Source: Leptolyngbya boryana PCC 6306 (lineage in GTDB: Bacteria; Cyanobacteriota; Cyanobacteriia; Leptolyngbyales; Leptolyngbyaceae). From it: DNA of 64,000 nucleotides. Below are positions 44,726 to 54,002 of the stretch, piece by piece (positions within the stretch are counted from its first letter, which is position 1; each line of letters begins with the position of its first letter). A model generated the notes under the pieces. The model was given only the letters and a program-made list of their open reading frames with translations. It searched no databases and was not told where the DNA came from. The DNA lies in the NCBI RefSeq assembly GCF_000353285.1, contig NZ_KB731324.1, positions 3,428,577 to 3,492,576 on the forward strand. Reading direction: 5' to 3'. The position numbers and the translations under genes were made by a program.

Positions 44726-45919
44726 ATGCAGTGGATTGACTTTCAGAAAACAATGCATCAGAGGTCGATTTTTTCAGAGCTAGATGAGACCCAGAAGCAG
44801 GCAAGGAATTTCAATCTTCGAGGGCATTCTTTAATCCGAGGTGTAGCTGGTTCTGGTAAATCTTTGGTGCTGCAACAAAGAGTGAAGAAATTGGTAGAAG
44901 AGAAGTTCGATCGTATTCTTGTTCTTTCCTACAATCGCTACATGCAAGGATGGATTGAATCAAACTTAACTTATCCTGTTGAATGTAGTACATTCCATCG
45001 TTGGGCGTTTCAAAATTTTCAATATCGCTATGTATCTGATCGAGCAAGAGAATCGAGACAAAAGTTGATTGAATTGGCACATCAATCGGATTTGAATTAT
45101 CAAGCAATTCTAGTTGATGAAGCGCAAGATTTTTATGATGAATGGTTTCAAGCATTATTGAAAGTTCTCGATCGTCAAACGAATTCTCTATTCTTTGTTT
45201 ATGACAATACTCAATCTATATATGGGCAGGAACATCGTCGGAGAAGCGGCTGGAGTTGGGCAAAACTAGGAATTGATGTTGTAGGACGATCGCAAATCTT
45301 TGATCTCAATTACCGCAATTCGCCCGAAATTCTAGAACTGGCTTGGAAGTTTATTCAACCTGCCTTGGCGAAAGCAGAGATTAAAATCGAAAAACGCGAA
45401 AATAGTCCGTCGATCGATAAACTGATTGAACCGAAAAAGAAAGCATCTCGGAGTTCTGGAATTTCTCCTCTTTTAGTTCAGATTGAATCAGAAAAAATTG
45501 CGATCGAGATTGCAAATCAAGTCAAGACTGCTCTAGAAAGTTGTGCAAAATCCTCGATCGGAATTCTATTTCATTCAGGTGATGAAAAGGCAAGAGCCAT
45601 AAAAACTCAACTCAGCAAGGAGTTATTTCGCTTAGGCGTGAGTCATCATGCACCGATGACCTCGTCAGAACGAGATAAGAATTTTACGGCTCGATCTTCG
45701 GTTTTGATTGATTCTTGGAATGCAGCCAAAGGCATTGAATTTGATGCTGTGATTATCGTACTAGCTGAGATTTCCGAGGAATTTGAAGAACAAGCAGGGC
45801 TTTATACTGCAATGACTCGTGCGAAAGATCATCTCGTGTTTGTCTATGAGAATAGAAGCGGAATTGTTGATATTTTAGAAGATATTTTGACCTCACCTGA
45901 TCAGCTTAGCGAATCATAA
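44726..45919 (+). CDS. compact UvrD/SF1-like helicase or NTPase
   Basis: A 397-aa P-loop protein. Walker [16 protein letters not shown] (about 38-52), motif II VDEAQDF (about 130-136), motif III-like [13 protein letters not shown], motif IV-like [12 protein letters not shown], and motif [21 protein letters not shown] and [11 protein letters not shown]. It thus has all SF1 core motifs, but at under 400 residues lacks room for the 1B and 2B insertions of UvrD/Rep. It may act on nucleic acid with a partner, or be an NTPase switch. It stands alone and converges with the DUF445 gene (they overlap by 14 bp). Confidence 0.82.
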   Translation: MQWIDFQKTMHQRSIFSELDETQKQARNFNLRGHSLIRGVAGSGKSLVLQQRVKKLVEEKFDRILVLSYNRYMQGWIESNLTYPVECSTFHRWAFQNFQYRYVSDRARESRQKLIELAHQSDLNYQAILVDEAQDFYDEWFQALLKVLDRQTNSLFFVYDNTQSIYGQEHRRRSGWSWAKLGIDVVGRSQIFDLNYRNSPEILELAWKFIQPALAKAEIKIEKRENSPSIDKLIEPKKKASRSSGISPLLVQIESEKIAIEIANQVKTALESCAKSSIGILFHSGDEKARAIKTQLSKELFRLGVSHHAPMTSSERDKNFTARSSVLIDSWNAAKGIEFDAVIIVLAEISEEFEEQAGLYTAMTRAKDHLVFVYENRSGIVDILEDILTSPDQLSES

Positions 45920-47135
45920 GAGAAACAGATTGAAGCGCTCCGATGATTAGCCCTAGAATTCCACCTAGATTGACGATCGCTTGTAATTCGCTGCGCACAA
46001 TTCCATTAATTGCAGCTTCTAAATCAGCAGGAGAAGTCGCTTTTACTCGATCCGTGATCACTTGATCGATATTGAGGATTGGAATTGCTTGAGCGACAAT
46101 TTTCTCCAAATCTTTCTCCAAATAACGCTCTAAAATGAGCGCTAATTCTTCGCTAACTAGATCTAGAGAAGAAAGAACTGCTTCTGAGTTTTGTAAGCGA
46201 TTCAGAACAACAGATGCGACATTTTCCCAATCGACAGATTGGCTCAATCCTTGCAAGACATCTGAGCCACGATCTTGAAGATAGTGACGAACACTATCCC
46301 GCATGGTTTTGCGAAGTTGTCTCACTGTTGCAACAGGAAGATTTTGTAACGATAGATTCTGTAGCCATTCTTTAAATCGCTGCTTGACTCCTAACGAGAA
46401 AGTCAACTCTGCTAGAACGGCATTGCTATTTTCTTTCTCATCTAAACAAAACGTTCTCAGACGAGTTAGAGTATTCCGTACTCCAAATAAATTAGCAACA
46501 ACCCAGTAAGTTCCGCTTGTTTTTTCTCGGAAACCTTCGTCGATGACTTGAATATTACGATCGGTCAAAAAATCGATTAATGTCTGCCGCAAGACATCAG
46601 GTGGAATGACAATTTCGATTAACCATTCTGACAGCTTCTCTGCTTGTTCTTCACTCAGCTGAAACTCTAAAATGACTTGATCAAAAATGTGATTTAACTG
46701 ATCCTCAAGAAATTCTTCTTGTCTGGCTACAACCTTCAGCAATCGAGGCAAAGACTGCCCAAATAGATCTCTCAGAATACTTCCTAAGATTTTTGCAGTT
46801 TTTTGTTCTTTGCTTTCTTGAAGTTGTTCGATCGATAGTTTTAACAACCAAAGAATTGCAGCCTGCACACGTTCTGTTTGCAACAGTCGTCGCGCCAAAT
46901 TTTGTAATTCTTCGGGCGTTAATAGCGATCCCATAATCGTGTCAGAGATTCGCTTCGCCAGTCGTTCTTGATTTCTTGGAATCAAACCCGGCGTAAACGG
47001 AATTCGCCGTCGCCCGATATAAACTGCTCGATAAGGGCGAAACAGCATCTTAATTGCGATGTCATTGGTGAAATAGCCAATCACACCGCCAACTACAGGA
47101 GGTCCAACAAATAGCCAGAGCGTCGAGAGATCCAC
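45906..47135 (-). CDS. DUF445 family membrane protein
   Basis: A 409-aa protein. It starts with a hydrophobic segment [31 protein letters not shown] (split around 7-37), the DUF445 hallmark TNxxAIxxLFxP, followed by [16 protein letters not shown] long helical middle contains several amphipathic stretches, and the end is a second membrane helix ([19 protein letters not shown]). The family is found across bacteria and of unknown function, possibly envelope related. Its 3' end overlaps the helicase gene by 14 bp. Confidence 0.9.
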   Translation of the reverse strand: MDLSTLWLFVGPPVVGGVIGYFTNDIAIKMLFRPYRAVYIGRRRIPFTPGLIPRNQERLAKRISDTIMGSLLTPEELQNLARRLLQTERVQAAILWLLKLSIEQLQESKEQKTAKILGSILRDLFGQSLPRLLKVVARQEEFLEDQLNHIFDQVILEFQLSEEQAEKLSEWLIEIVIPPDVLRQTLIDFLTDRNIQVIDEGFREKTSGTYWVVANLFGVRNTLTRLRTFCLDEKENSNAVLAELTFSLGVKQRFKEWLQNLSLQNLPVATVRQLRKTMRDSVRHYLQDRGSDVLQGLSQSVDWENVASVVLNRLQNSEAVLSSLDLVSEELALILERYLEKDLEKIVAQAIPILNIDQVITDRVKATSPADLEAAINGIVRSELQAIVNLGGILGLIIGALQSVSLMIR

Positions 47136-47159
47136 AGGGCTTCAGGAGAGGCGATCGCC

Positions 47160-47852
47160 TCATTTCGTAATAACCAATACTCCCATCGTACCGCCCGCGA
47201 TCGGGTAATGGGTGGCAGTTGTAAAACCTGCTTGCTCGGCAAGGCGAACTTGCTCGCGACCCGTTGGAAATTTATCAAGACTGGGCGCGATATAGGCGTA
47301 TTCTTCGGTAAAGCCCATGCGTTGAGCCGCCGGAACTACGACTTCATCGAGATACCACTGTTGAAAAGTTCTGACGAACGCACTGTCAGGACGGTGCATA
47401 TCGAGAATTGCGGCCTTTGAGCCAGGTTTGAGAACACGATGGATTTCTTTCAAACTGCTTAAGATGTCAACCACGTTGCGTAAGCCATAGCCCATCGTGA
47501 TGCAGTCAAATTGATTGTCTGAAAGTGGAAGATTTAAGACATCGGATTGAATCCAGTGAATCGGAGGCTTGATGCAGCGGCGTTCACTGCGATCGCGTGC
47601 GACCTCTAACTGAGCCGCTGAGAAATCAACTCCGTAAACTTGTCCGGTTCTGCCTGCCTTTTCTGATAGCATTTGAGCCAGATCGCCACTTCCGCAGCAC
47701 AAATCCAGACAGGTATCTCCGGGTTTTGCACCGCTCCACTTGACTGTCATTTGTTTCCAGATGCGGTGCATTCCGAAACTTAGTCCGTGATTCAGCTCAT
47801 CGTAGACGGGAGCAATACGATCGAATAAAGCTTGAATATGATCAGAATTCAT
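47160..47852 (-). CDS. menG: demethylphylloquinone/ubiquinone C-methyltransferase (MenG/UbiE)
   Basis: A 230-aa class I SAM methyltransferase. UbiE signature 1 YDELNHGLSFGMHRIWK is at 18-34, the SAM site LDLCCGSGDLA at 49-59, and signature 2 RVLKPGSKAAILDMHRP at about 141-157. In cyanobacteria this family makes phylloquinone for photosystem I. The C-terminal GGTMGVLVITK is typical. It precedes the DUF445 gene by 24 bp on the same strand. Confidence 0.93.
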   Translation of the reverse strand: MNSDHIQALFDRIAPVYDELNHGLSFGMHRIWKQMTVKWSGAKPGDTCLDLCCGSGDLAQMLSEKAGRTGQVYGVDFSAAQLEVARDRSERRCIKPPIHWIQSDVLNLPLSDNQFDCITMGYGLRNVVDILSSLKEIHRVLKPGSKAAILDMHRPDSAFVRTFQQWYLDEVVVPAAQRMGFTEEYAYIAPSLDKFPTGREQVRLAEQAGFTTATHYPIAGGTMGVLVITK

Positions 47853-47945
47853 TAAGATAAGCGCTTCTCTAAAATGGGTCTCTCTAAAATTTTAAGTTTC
47901 GAGAGGTGTAGTTGCGACAGGGATTTTAGAGAAACGCTGATTTGG

Positions 47946-48863
47946 CTATACTGCGACTGCAATATAAGCGGAGCGGCTACAAGTGATGGCTAATGCCACT
48001 TGTTGAGCTGAGAGGTGCAGCAGCAGCAGTTCGTCTTCTCTCAGGCTTTGCGGGTGTTTCCATTGCAGGCAGAGAACGGCTAATACTTCGCCTCGGAGTG
48101 TGACTGGGACGACGAGATGTGCGCCGAAACTGGGATCTTCTGTTTCGGTTGCGACTTGCATACTTTGAGATGCGATCGCTTCTTTCACTAATGAAGATGC
48201 TGCTATATCGGAGGTACCACTTGCACCATAGGTTGCACTATTCGTAAATGCACCATTTTCAATTAATTGAATGGTACAGAGATCGGCAAGGAAGTTTTGA
48301 CCAAAGGCGGTAGCGATTGGCTCTAATGTACTTTCAACGCTGGTTGCGCTTTGGGCGACTCCAACAATCGAGGATAAGAGCGCCGTTTGCGATTGCGATC
48401 GACGCAGTTCTTCTGTGCGCTGTTTCAATAATTCATAAGTTTCGGCTGCTCGTTGGACAACGGCTTTTAACTCGTTGGGATCCCAAGGTTTGGTGATGTA
48501 TTTATAAACTTGTCCAGAGTTAATGGCTTCGACTAAATCTTCGACATCGGTGAAGCCTGTAAGGATAATCCGCATGGTGTCGGGGAAGTTCGGCACTGTG
48601 CGGCTGAGGAACTCGGTTCCTTTCATTTCGGGCATCCGTTGGTCAGAAATGATCACAGCGACTTCGCCTTCTTCGGAGAGCAATTTCAGCGCGTGGATGC
48701 CGCTTTCTGCTTTCAGGACGTTAAAATCGCGACGGAATGTCCGGTAGAGCAGATCGAGGTTGTCGGGTTCATCATCGACGACGAGCATTTTCGCTTTTTT
48801 GGGTCGATCGAGATTCATCAGTTGGCGGCTAATCGGTTCTAGTTCTGGAATTGCATATTCCAT
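47946..48863 (-). CDS. response regulator with C-terminal GAF domain
   Basis: A 305-aa protein. Receiver domain at about 25-145 with D30/D31, phospho-acceptor D74 (IISDQRMPEMKG), switch T in ILTGFTD and K in YITKPWDP; this type of receiver (SDQRMPxMxGxEFL) is usual for HD-GYP and similar regulators. A coiled coil (about 145-170) leads to a GAF domain (about 170-300, FLADLCTIQLIE... HLVVPVTLRGEVLAVLCLQW). No DNA-binding or enzyme domain. The output could be protein interaction or ligand-gated phospho-relay. Alone on the minus strand. Confidence 0.88.
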   Translation of the reverse strand: MEYAIPELEPISRQLMNLDRPKKAKMLVVDDEPDNLDLLYRTFRRDFNVLKAESGIHALKLLSEEGEVAVIISDQRMPEMKGTEFLSRTVPNFPDTMRIILTGFTDVEDLVEAINSGQVYKYITKPWDPNELKAVVQRAAETYELLKQRTEELRRSQSQTALLSSIVGVAQSATSVESTLEPIATAFGQNFLADLCTIQLIENGAFTNSATYGASGTSDIAASSLVKEAIASQSMQVATETEDPSFGAHLVVPVTLRGEVLAVLCLQWKHPQSLREDELLLLHLSAQQVALAITCSRSAYIAVAV

Positions 48864-48970
48864 CGATCGTCACTCCTTCGCAGCTTGGGAACAGTGAGTT
48901 TGAGTACTTCTAGTCTTGCCACTTTGAGCGAATTTGTAACAAATACCTTTGGTTTAGATGAGATCTCTAA

Positions 48971-49540
48971 TCATTCATGTCGCAATTTGAGCGCATGAAC
49001 AATGCTCAAAACGTCACATGTCCAAGCAGGCAGGATGAATGTCATGGCAATTTCTTCCAAACTATTGATCCAACAGAGGACGATCGCGCCCCAAAGTGTC
49101 GGAGCATAACCGAATCCGAACAGTGCGATCGCTGCCACGAGTAAAGCTAATCCCCAAGCCTTTGCGGTGTAAGTATGAAAACTGGGAAGCTTCCTAAACT
49201 TAATCAAGCTAATTGAAAATAGAAGAAATTGCGCCGCAACAGCAATTAATAAGGGGATTTTAAAATCAAGAATAACCGTTGGATAAACGAGCCAGGTACT
49301 CAAAGCAAGACAGAGAAATAAACAGATGTCTGCCCAACTATCTGCTTGACGAAGTTGAGGGGTGCTCACTTTTAATTTACGAGCAATAATGCCATCGAAA
49401 ATATCAGAAACGATCGCGAGAATATAACCGCAAAGAAACCAATTTGTAACTGCTCCATCGAGAGCATCTAATAGGAGAAAGGGCGCGATCGCAAATCGAA
49501 ATCCTACTAAAATTGCGGGGAGATAAGTAAGTTTGATCAT
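48971..49540 (-). CDS. CDP-alcohol phosphatidyltransferase family protein
   Basis: A 189-aa membrane protein with about six helices. The catalytic signature is SDIFDGIIARKLKVSTPQLRQADSWAD (split around 42-68): the four aspartates of D-x2-DG-x2-AR-x8-G-x3-D-x3-D are present, but the second glycine is leucine (L58-region). The family transfers an alcohol headgroup to CDP-diacylglycerol, for example for phosphatidylglycerol. Substrate is unknown. The glycine change may alter CDP binding. Confidence 0.85.
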   Translation of the reverse strand: MIKLTYLPAILVGFRFAIAPFLLLDALDGAVTNWFLCGYILAIVSDIFDGIIARKLKVSTPQLRQADSWADICLFLCLALSTWLVYPTVILDFKIPLLIAVAAQFLLFSISLIKFRKLPSFHTYTAKAWGLALLVAAIALFGFGYAPTLWGAIVLCWINSLEEIAMTFILPAWTCDVLSIVHALKLRHE

Positions 49541-49637
49541 TTTCTTAGTATGAAAACTTACTCGTTAGATACGAATTGATTTTCAAAAATCCGGAAGTTC
49601 AAATTGCTAACTATTTAAAAGTGATTGTTCTTCAATC

Positions 49638-50063
49638 TCAGTTTTGAGCATCTTCTACCTGATTTCTCAAGACATTAGGAGATAACACTTGGATTGCTGA
49701 ATCTGTAAAGCCTGAAACATCACGAGTGACGATCGCATCTAAACTCAGGGCGATCGCACAAGCAATCTGGACGGCATCCTCGAAGTCACTCTGATTTGAA
49801 AGGATTGCTTGCTCTAAAACATTACGATCGACGGTACAAATTTCCATGATGGCAAGAATATCAGTTACAGCATTTCTCGCCATTTCAGCGCTTTTTGTCT
49901 GCCGTTTCACCACATAGTAGACATCTGTTAGAGTAGTCGCTGAGACAAATCCTTTAATTTGATCTGCTCCAACTGCCCTGATCAAAAACGCTGCATCTGC
50001 TGTAAATGGCTCTCGGCATAAAATCGCGTCCAACAAAATATTGGTATCAAAAAGGACTCGCAT
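49638..50063 (-). CDS. PIN-domain toxin (VapC-like ribonuclease)
   Basis: A 141-aa PIN-domain protein. The acidic active-site residues are D6 (FDTNILLD), D93 or D96 (SDFEDAVQIACA) and D115 (IVTRDVSGF), and the EPF...ADAAFLI helix is typical. PIN toxins cleave RNA. Start and antitoxin stop overlap (TAATG). Type II toxin-antitoxin pairs of this kind are common in cyanobacterial chromosomes. Confidence 0.9.
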   Translation of the reverse strand: MRVLFDTNILLDAILCREPFTADAAFLIRAVGADQIKGFVSATTLTDVYYVVKRQTKSAEMARNAVTDILAIMEICTVDRNVLEQAILSNQSDFEDAVQIACAIALSLDAIVTRDVSGFTDSAIQVLSPNVLRNQVEDAQN

Positions 50064-50290
50064 TACAGGTATTTCTGGGCCAAACGTTCATCTAACATTG
50101 CTGCCACTTCCTCATCTGAAGGAGGTGGGGCATCTGTTTGTGCCATTCCGATTAATCGCTCAGCTATCTCCTGACGTTTGGTAACTGGTCTAGGAGTAGG
50201 TTGAAGCGATCGCATAAGAACATTTGCTAACTGCAATCGTTCTTCAGGAGACAGTTTCAAAGCTTGGTCTTGAATTTCATCTAGTTGCAT
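50063..50290 (-). CDS. antitoxin of the PIN toxin, addiction-module component type
   Basis: A 75-aa protein. LKLSPEERLQLANVLMRSL (about 12-30) is a helix typical of addiction-module antitoxins (RelB/ParD-like or CHP02574 type). The C-terminal part is acidic and would block the toxin. It sits directly upstream of the toxin with one base overlap, so the order is antitoxin-toxin, as usual. Confidence 0.85.
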   Translation of the reverse strand: MQLDEIQDQALKLSPEERLQLANVLMRSLQPTPRPVTKRQEIAERLIGMAQTDAPPPSDEEVAAMLDERLAQKYL

Positions 50291-50455
50291 AAGCGATGCT
50301 CGTCAAGAGATTGCCATCTTTATTATCGCCAATTTGTTCAGCTAGGCTTCAGAACGATGAGCTGTATCCATTTAGCGATCGACAAATTGTTTATCGAAGA
50401 ATACGCACCTTCGATTGGAGCATCAAGAGAGGAAAAGTATAGAATTCAGAAACTT

Positions 50456-50983
50456 CTAGTCAAATGAGTAGCCAGCGAAGAAAATTTCAGTTGGTTCTCC
50501 TTCCTGATAGAGAACGATATAGCGCCCGGTTCCGCGATCGATGCTATCCCAAAACATTTCAAAAGGCTGCCAATTATCGATGGCTTCTTCACCTAGTAAA
50601 AGAGACTCAATCAATTCTCGCGTTGGCTGAGTTGTTTGCAATATTTCTCGAATTTCGTGCTCAGAAAGCGGGCAAACCGCAAAGTCTTCTGGTTGATTCG
50701 ATACGTGAGTCATATCGAGAATTGATTGGGTTCCATCTGGCATCGATTGATCAAGAAGGGCTTCTATTGCTTCATGCACACTGCCATACTGCTCAATCAA
50801 TTCATTTGCAGGGCGATTTGATTGATTGAGAGTTACACCAATCTGCATATTAGTTGACATTTGATTGAACCAGTAATCAAACCCGTAACGTCCCATCCTG
50901 AATTCTTGCTCTCTCAAGTTTTGAAGTGCTTCATTAATATCACGTTGGTAGGGAGTGAAGTAATGCCAAGGATTTCCGCCCAT
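50456..50983 (-). CDS. conserved hypothetical protein, 175 aa
   Basis: I do not recognise a named family. The start MGGNPWHYFTPYQRDINEALQNLREQEF looks like a conserved module in small bacterial proteins. The body is acidic with no cysteine pair, signal peptide or membrane helix, and ends RGTGRYIVLYQEGEPTEIFFAGYSFD, a beta hairpin. It lies between the toxin-antitoxin pair and rbcS, and could be an immunity-like or regulatory protein, but that is a guess from position and composition. Confidence 0.6.
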   Translation of the reverse strand: MGGNPWHYFTPYQRDINEALQNLREQEFRMGRYGFDYWFNQMSTNMQIGVTLNQSNRPANELIEQYGSVHEAIEALLDQSMPDGTQSILDMTHVSNQPEDFAVCPLSEHEIREILQTTQPTRELIESLLLGEEAIDNWQPFEMFWDSIDRGTGRYIVLYQEGEPTEIFFAGYSFD

Positions 50984-51046
50984 ATCGTTGTTGAGTAAAT
51001 CATCTCTCTCAACCCATTTTTCCCTTTTTTATTGTATGCAACAAAA

Positions 51047-51071
51047 AAGGAGATGGGTAATCCATCTCCTT
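51047..51071 (-). terminator. intrinsic terminator of the rbcL-rbcX-rbcS operon
   Basis: AAGGAGATGG (51047-51056) pairs with CCATCTCCTT (51062-51071) around a 5-nt loop. On the minus strand the stem is followed by TTTT, about 40 bp after the rbcS stop. On the plus strand it would serve only weakly. Confidence 0.78.
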
Positions 51072-51107
51072 AAAAATGATCGCGAAACTAAGTCTGCGAA
51101 TCAAAAA

Positions 51108-51455
51108 TTAGTAGCGGTAGCCGCTTCCACCAGAACCTGGTTTGTGAACGATGAAGCTCATCACTTGGCACTGTTTGATGTTGTCGAATGCTACGACGCG
51201 GATGTAGCAGTTCGAGTACTCAGAACGGCACTGTTGAACTTCGTTCAGAACTTCTTGAGGAGAAGTTGCGTTGAACAAAGGCAACTTCCACATTGTCCAG
51301 TAGTACTGCTCAGGAGCAGACGACTCGCTGAACTCGATACAAGGGAAGAAGCCGTTCTCGATCGTGTATTGGATTTGACGAGCGATTTGAGCATCGGTCA
51401 AAGGAGGCAAGTAGGAGAACGTTTCAAAACGCTGCTCTTTAGGGAGAGTTTTCAT
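51108..51455 (-). CDS. rbcS: RuBisCO small subunit
   Basis: A 115-aa form IB small subunit. The sequence begins [19 protein letters not shown], with the typical [10 protein letters not shown] near the start and [11 protein letters not shown] in the middle, and ends with the GSGYRY tail of cyanobacterial proteins. GAGGA precedes the ATG. It is the last gene of rbcL-X-S, 15 bp after rbcX. With eight large subunits it makes the L8S8 enzyme inside carboxysomes. Confidence 0.97.
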   Translation of the reverse strand: MKTLPKEQRFETFSYLPPLTDAQIARQIQYTIENGFFPCIEFSESSAPEQYYWTMWKLPLFNATSPQEVLNEVQQCRSEYSNCYIRVVAFDNIKQCQVMSFIVHKPGSGGSGYRY

Positions 51456-51470
51456 GAAATCCTCAATAAA

Positions 51471-51851
51471 TTAACTAGGTTCAGGATCAGAATCTTCAGT
51501 TGTGGTCGTCAAATCGAGTTGCGTCATTCGTTCTAGCTGCTTGCGGCGTTGCTCCATGTTCGCTTGCTGCATTGACGATCGCAGCATTTCGGGCAGCACA
51601 TCGGCAATCTCTTCAGCAAGATGCTCTCGCACCGTCAGAATTCGGAAAGCCAAATCCTGACGTTCGCGAAACAAAGCCTCCATAAATGCTTCACCGTCTG
51701 TAATGCTTTCTCTGGAAGAAAACTTGTGCAGCCAGTAAGCCTTCTTTGGATCAGTTTCGTCTAGCTGAGCATAAACAACCCGGACAGCCTGATACGTCAA
51801 ATAGCTTGTCAGCGTTTTTGTCGTATCTTTCGCAATTCGCTTCAGATCCAT
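51471..51851 (-). CDS. rbcX: RuBisCO assembly chaperone RbcX
   Basis: A 126-aa four-helix protein. Conserved parts are KDTTKTLTSYLTYQAVR near the start and WLHKFSSRESITDGEAFMEAL (about 41-61) that binds the RbcL C-terminus. No clear Shine-Dalgarno precedes the ATG, so translation may depend on rbcL. It lies between rbcL (86 bp upstream, with a hairpin) and rbcS, the classic cyanobacterial order. The tail after residue 105 is short and acidic, and probably disordered. Confidence 0.96.
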   Translation of the reverse strand: MDLKRIAKDTTKTLTSYLTYQAVRVVYAQLDETDPKKAYWLHKFSSRESITDGEAFMEALFRERQDLAFRILTVREHLAEEIADVLPEMLRSSMQQANMEQRRKQLERMTQLDLTTTTEDSDPEPS

Positions 51852-51872
51852 AAGTTGAGTTTTGAATAATAG

Positions 51873-51934
51873 ATTTTAGATCTTGGGTTTTGGCTTATTG
51901 TGCAGCCTAAAACCCAAAATCCGCAATCTAAAAT
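51873..51934. repeat. inverted repeat in the rbcL-rbcX spacer
   Basis: ATTTTAGAT (51873-51881) pairs with ATCTAAAAT (51926-51934), and the inner TTGGGTTTTGGCT pairs with AGCC(T)AAAACCCAA with one bulged base. The composition (TTTTAGATTTTGG-like) matches a repeat common between genes in filamentous cyanobacteria. In mRNA it would form a stable hairpin between rbcL and rbcX that could stabilise the rbcL part or limit read-through. Confidence 0.75.
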
Positions 51935-51937
51935 TCA

Positions 51938-53368
51938 TCAGACGGTATCAACAGCTTCGAACTCGAACTTGATTTCTTTCCAGAGTTCGCAAGCAGCTGC
52001 CAAGTCAGGCGACCAGCGGCAAGCTTCACGGATGATGTCTCCACCTTCACGCATCAAGTCGCGACCTTCGTTACGAGCTTGGACGCAAGCTTCGAGCGCA
52101 ACACGGTTAGCCGTTGCACCAGGTGCGTTACCCCATGGGTGACCCAAGGTTCCACCACCGAACTGCAATACAGAGTCGTCGCCGAAGATTTCAACCAACG
52201 CAGGCATGTGCCATACGTGGATACCACCAGAAGCAACTGCCATGACACCAGGCATGGAAGCCCAGTCTTGGGTGAAGTAAACACCACGGGAAGGATCGCG
52301 CTCAATGTAGTTCTCACGCAGCAAGTCGATGAAACCAAGGGTGATCGCCTTGTCACCTTCGAGCTTACCAACGACGGTTCCGGTGTGAATGTGGTCACCA
52401 CCAGACATTCTCAAGCACTTCGCCAAGACGCGGAAGTGGATCCCGTGGTTCTTCTGACGGTCGATAACTGCGTGCATTGCGCGGTGAATGTGCAACAGAA
52501 CGCCGTTATCACGACACCAATGAGCCAAGGAGGTGTTTGCTGTGAAACCACCGGTCAAGAAGTCATGCATGATGATCGGCATTTCGAGTTCTTTCGCGAA
52601 CTCTGCACGCTTCAGCATTTCTTCGCAGGTTGCAGCGGTTACGTTCAGGTAGTGACCTTTGATTTCGCCGGTTTCAGCTTGTGCCTTGTGGATTGCATCT
52701 GCAACGAACAAGAAGCGATCGCGCCAACGTTGGAACGGCTGCGAGTTGATGTTTTCGTCGTCTTTGGTGAAGTCCAAACCGCCGCGCAGACATTCGTAAA
52801 CTGCACGACCGTAGTTCTTAGCGGACAGACCCAGTTTCGGTTTGATCGTACAACCGAGCATCGGACGACCGTATTTGTTGATTTTGTCGCGTTCAACTTG
52901 AATCCCGTGAGGAGGACCTTGGAAGGTCTTCAAGTATGCAACCGGAATGCGAAGGTCTTCGAGGCGCAGCGCTTTCAACGCTTTGAACCCGAATACGTTA
53001 CCGACCAAAGAGGTCAGCAAGTTGGTAACAGATCCTTCTTCAAACAGGTCGAGAGGATATGCAATGTAAGCAATGAATTGGCTATCTTCGCCACGGACAG
53101 GCTCGATATCGTAGCAGCGTCCTTTGTAGCGATCGAGGTCGGTCAGCAAGTCCGTCCAAACGGTCGTCCATGTTCCCGTTGAGGATTCAGCAGCAACAGC
53201 AGCAGCAGCTTCTTCGGGCGGAACGCCAGGTTGAGGAGTCACCCGGAACGCTGCCAAAATATCGGTGTCTTTAGGCGTGTAGTCTGGGGTGTAGTACGTT
53301 AAGCGGTAATCTTGTACCCCAGCCTTATACCCAGCTTTCGACTGGGTTTTGGTTTGAGCGTAGGACAT
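51938..53368 (-). CDS. rbcL: RuBisCO large subunit, form IB
   Basis: A 476-aa large subunit. Catalytic K176 in GCTIKPKLG and carbamylated K202 in GLDFTKDDE are present; [16 protein letters not shown] and the loop-6 region are intact. Length and sequence fit cyanobacterial/green form IB. It fixes CO2 onto ribulose bisphosphate in the carboxysome. A strong ribosome site AGGAAGGGAG precedes the ATG. A 630-bp spacer upstream holds the promoter region. Confidence 0.98.
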   Translation of the reverse strand: MSYAQTKTQSKAGYKAGVQDYRLTYYTPDYTPKDTDILAAFRVTPQPGVPPEEAAAAVAAESSTGTWTTVWTDLLTDLDRYKGRCYDIEPVRGEDSQFIAYIAYPLDLFEEGSVTNLLTSLVGNVFGFKALKALRLEDLRIPVAYLKTFQGPPHGIQVERDKINKYGRPMLGCTIKPKLGLSAKNYGRAVYECLRGGLDFTKDDENINSQPFQRWRDRFLFVADAIHKAQAETGEIKGHYLNVTAATCEEMLKRAEFAKELEMPIIMHDFLTGGFTANTSLAHWCRDNGVLLHIHRAMHAVIDRQKNHGIHFRVLAKCLRMSGGDHIHTGTVVGKLEGDKAITLGFIDLLRENYIERDPSRGVYFTQDWASMPGVMAVASGGIHVWHMPALVEIFGDDSVLQFGGGTLGHPWGNAPGATANRVALEACVQARNEGRDLMREGGDIIREACRWSPDLAAACELWKEIKFEFEAVDTV

Positions 53369-54002
53369 ATCTCCCTTCCTGTAATGAAAAACGATGGAAA
53401 ACCTTATAAGCAGACATCACCAACAGTGACCAGAGAAATCCTCTGACCGAATTGGTTGGCATATTGCCCTAGTCACTGGGGATCAGTTTGCCACAACATG
53501 ATCCCATGTTTGGAGTCAGTTTCTTTAATCTCGACTGATTCCGGTGCATAGGCGCAGACTTTCAGAATCATATCAGGATTTCAATAAGCCTTACTTTAGA
53601 GAATCTATGTTCGTTGATAAAAAAATGTTATCAGACATGTCCAATTATTACGTTTGCCATATTAAAGCTTAAGAAAATTGGAACTGCCTCATCTGCTTCA
53701 GAAAATGCGATCGCTGTCAAGAGGATGAGCATTCTGATTTGCCCGAAAATCGCCCAATTTATAATAAAAAATCTGAACTAAATCTTAACTAACTACAAAA
53801 ATTAGAAGCGAATGATTCGTGAAACCATAGAATTATGCCTTACCAAAAAATAGATGCGTCTGAGCAGAGATGTCCGTAGTTTCATCTAGGTTCCAACAAA
53901 GCTCGATCATTTTATCCCGGCGGTAGTTTATGTCCTTGTACTATGAATATACTGCTGAGACAATTTTTTGGTTTTATAGAATACTAAAGCGAGGCTTAGT
54001 TT
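53369..54002. other. rbcL and aqpZ divergent upstream region
   Basis: About 630 bp between rbcL (minus) and the aquaporin gene (plus), AT-rich. It must hold the rbc promoter, whose 5' leader is often long in cyanobacteria, and the aqpZ promoter. A TATGAT-like -10 on the minus strand near 53571 is possible but lacks a good -35. No gene or clear operator is seen. Confidence 0.55.

Noticed and set aside
50988-51536. 182-codon open frame opposite rbcS and the start of rbcX
   Set aside because: Antisense shadow crossing two real genes and a terminator.
52079-53182. 367-codon open frame on the plus strand opposite rbcL
   Set aside because: It is an antisense shadow of the highly conserved rbcL coding sequence; the translation has no motif and no ribosome site.
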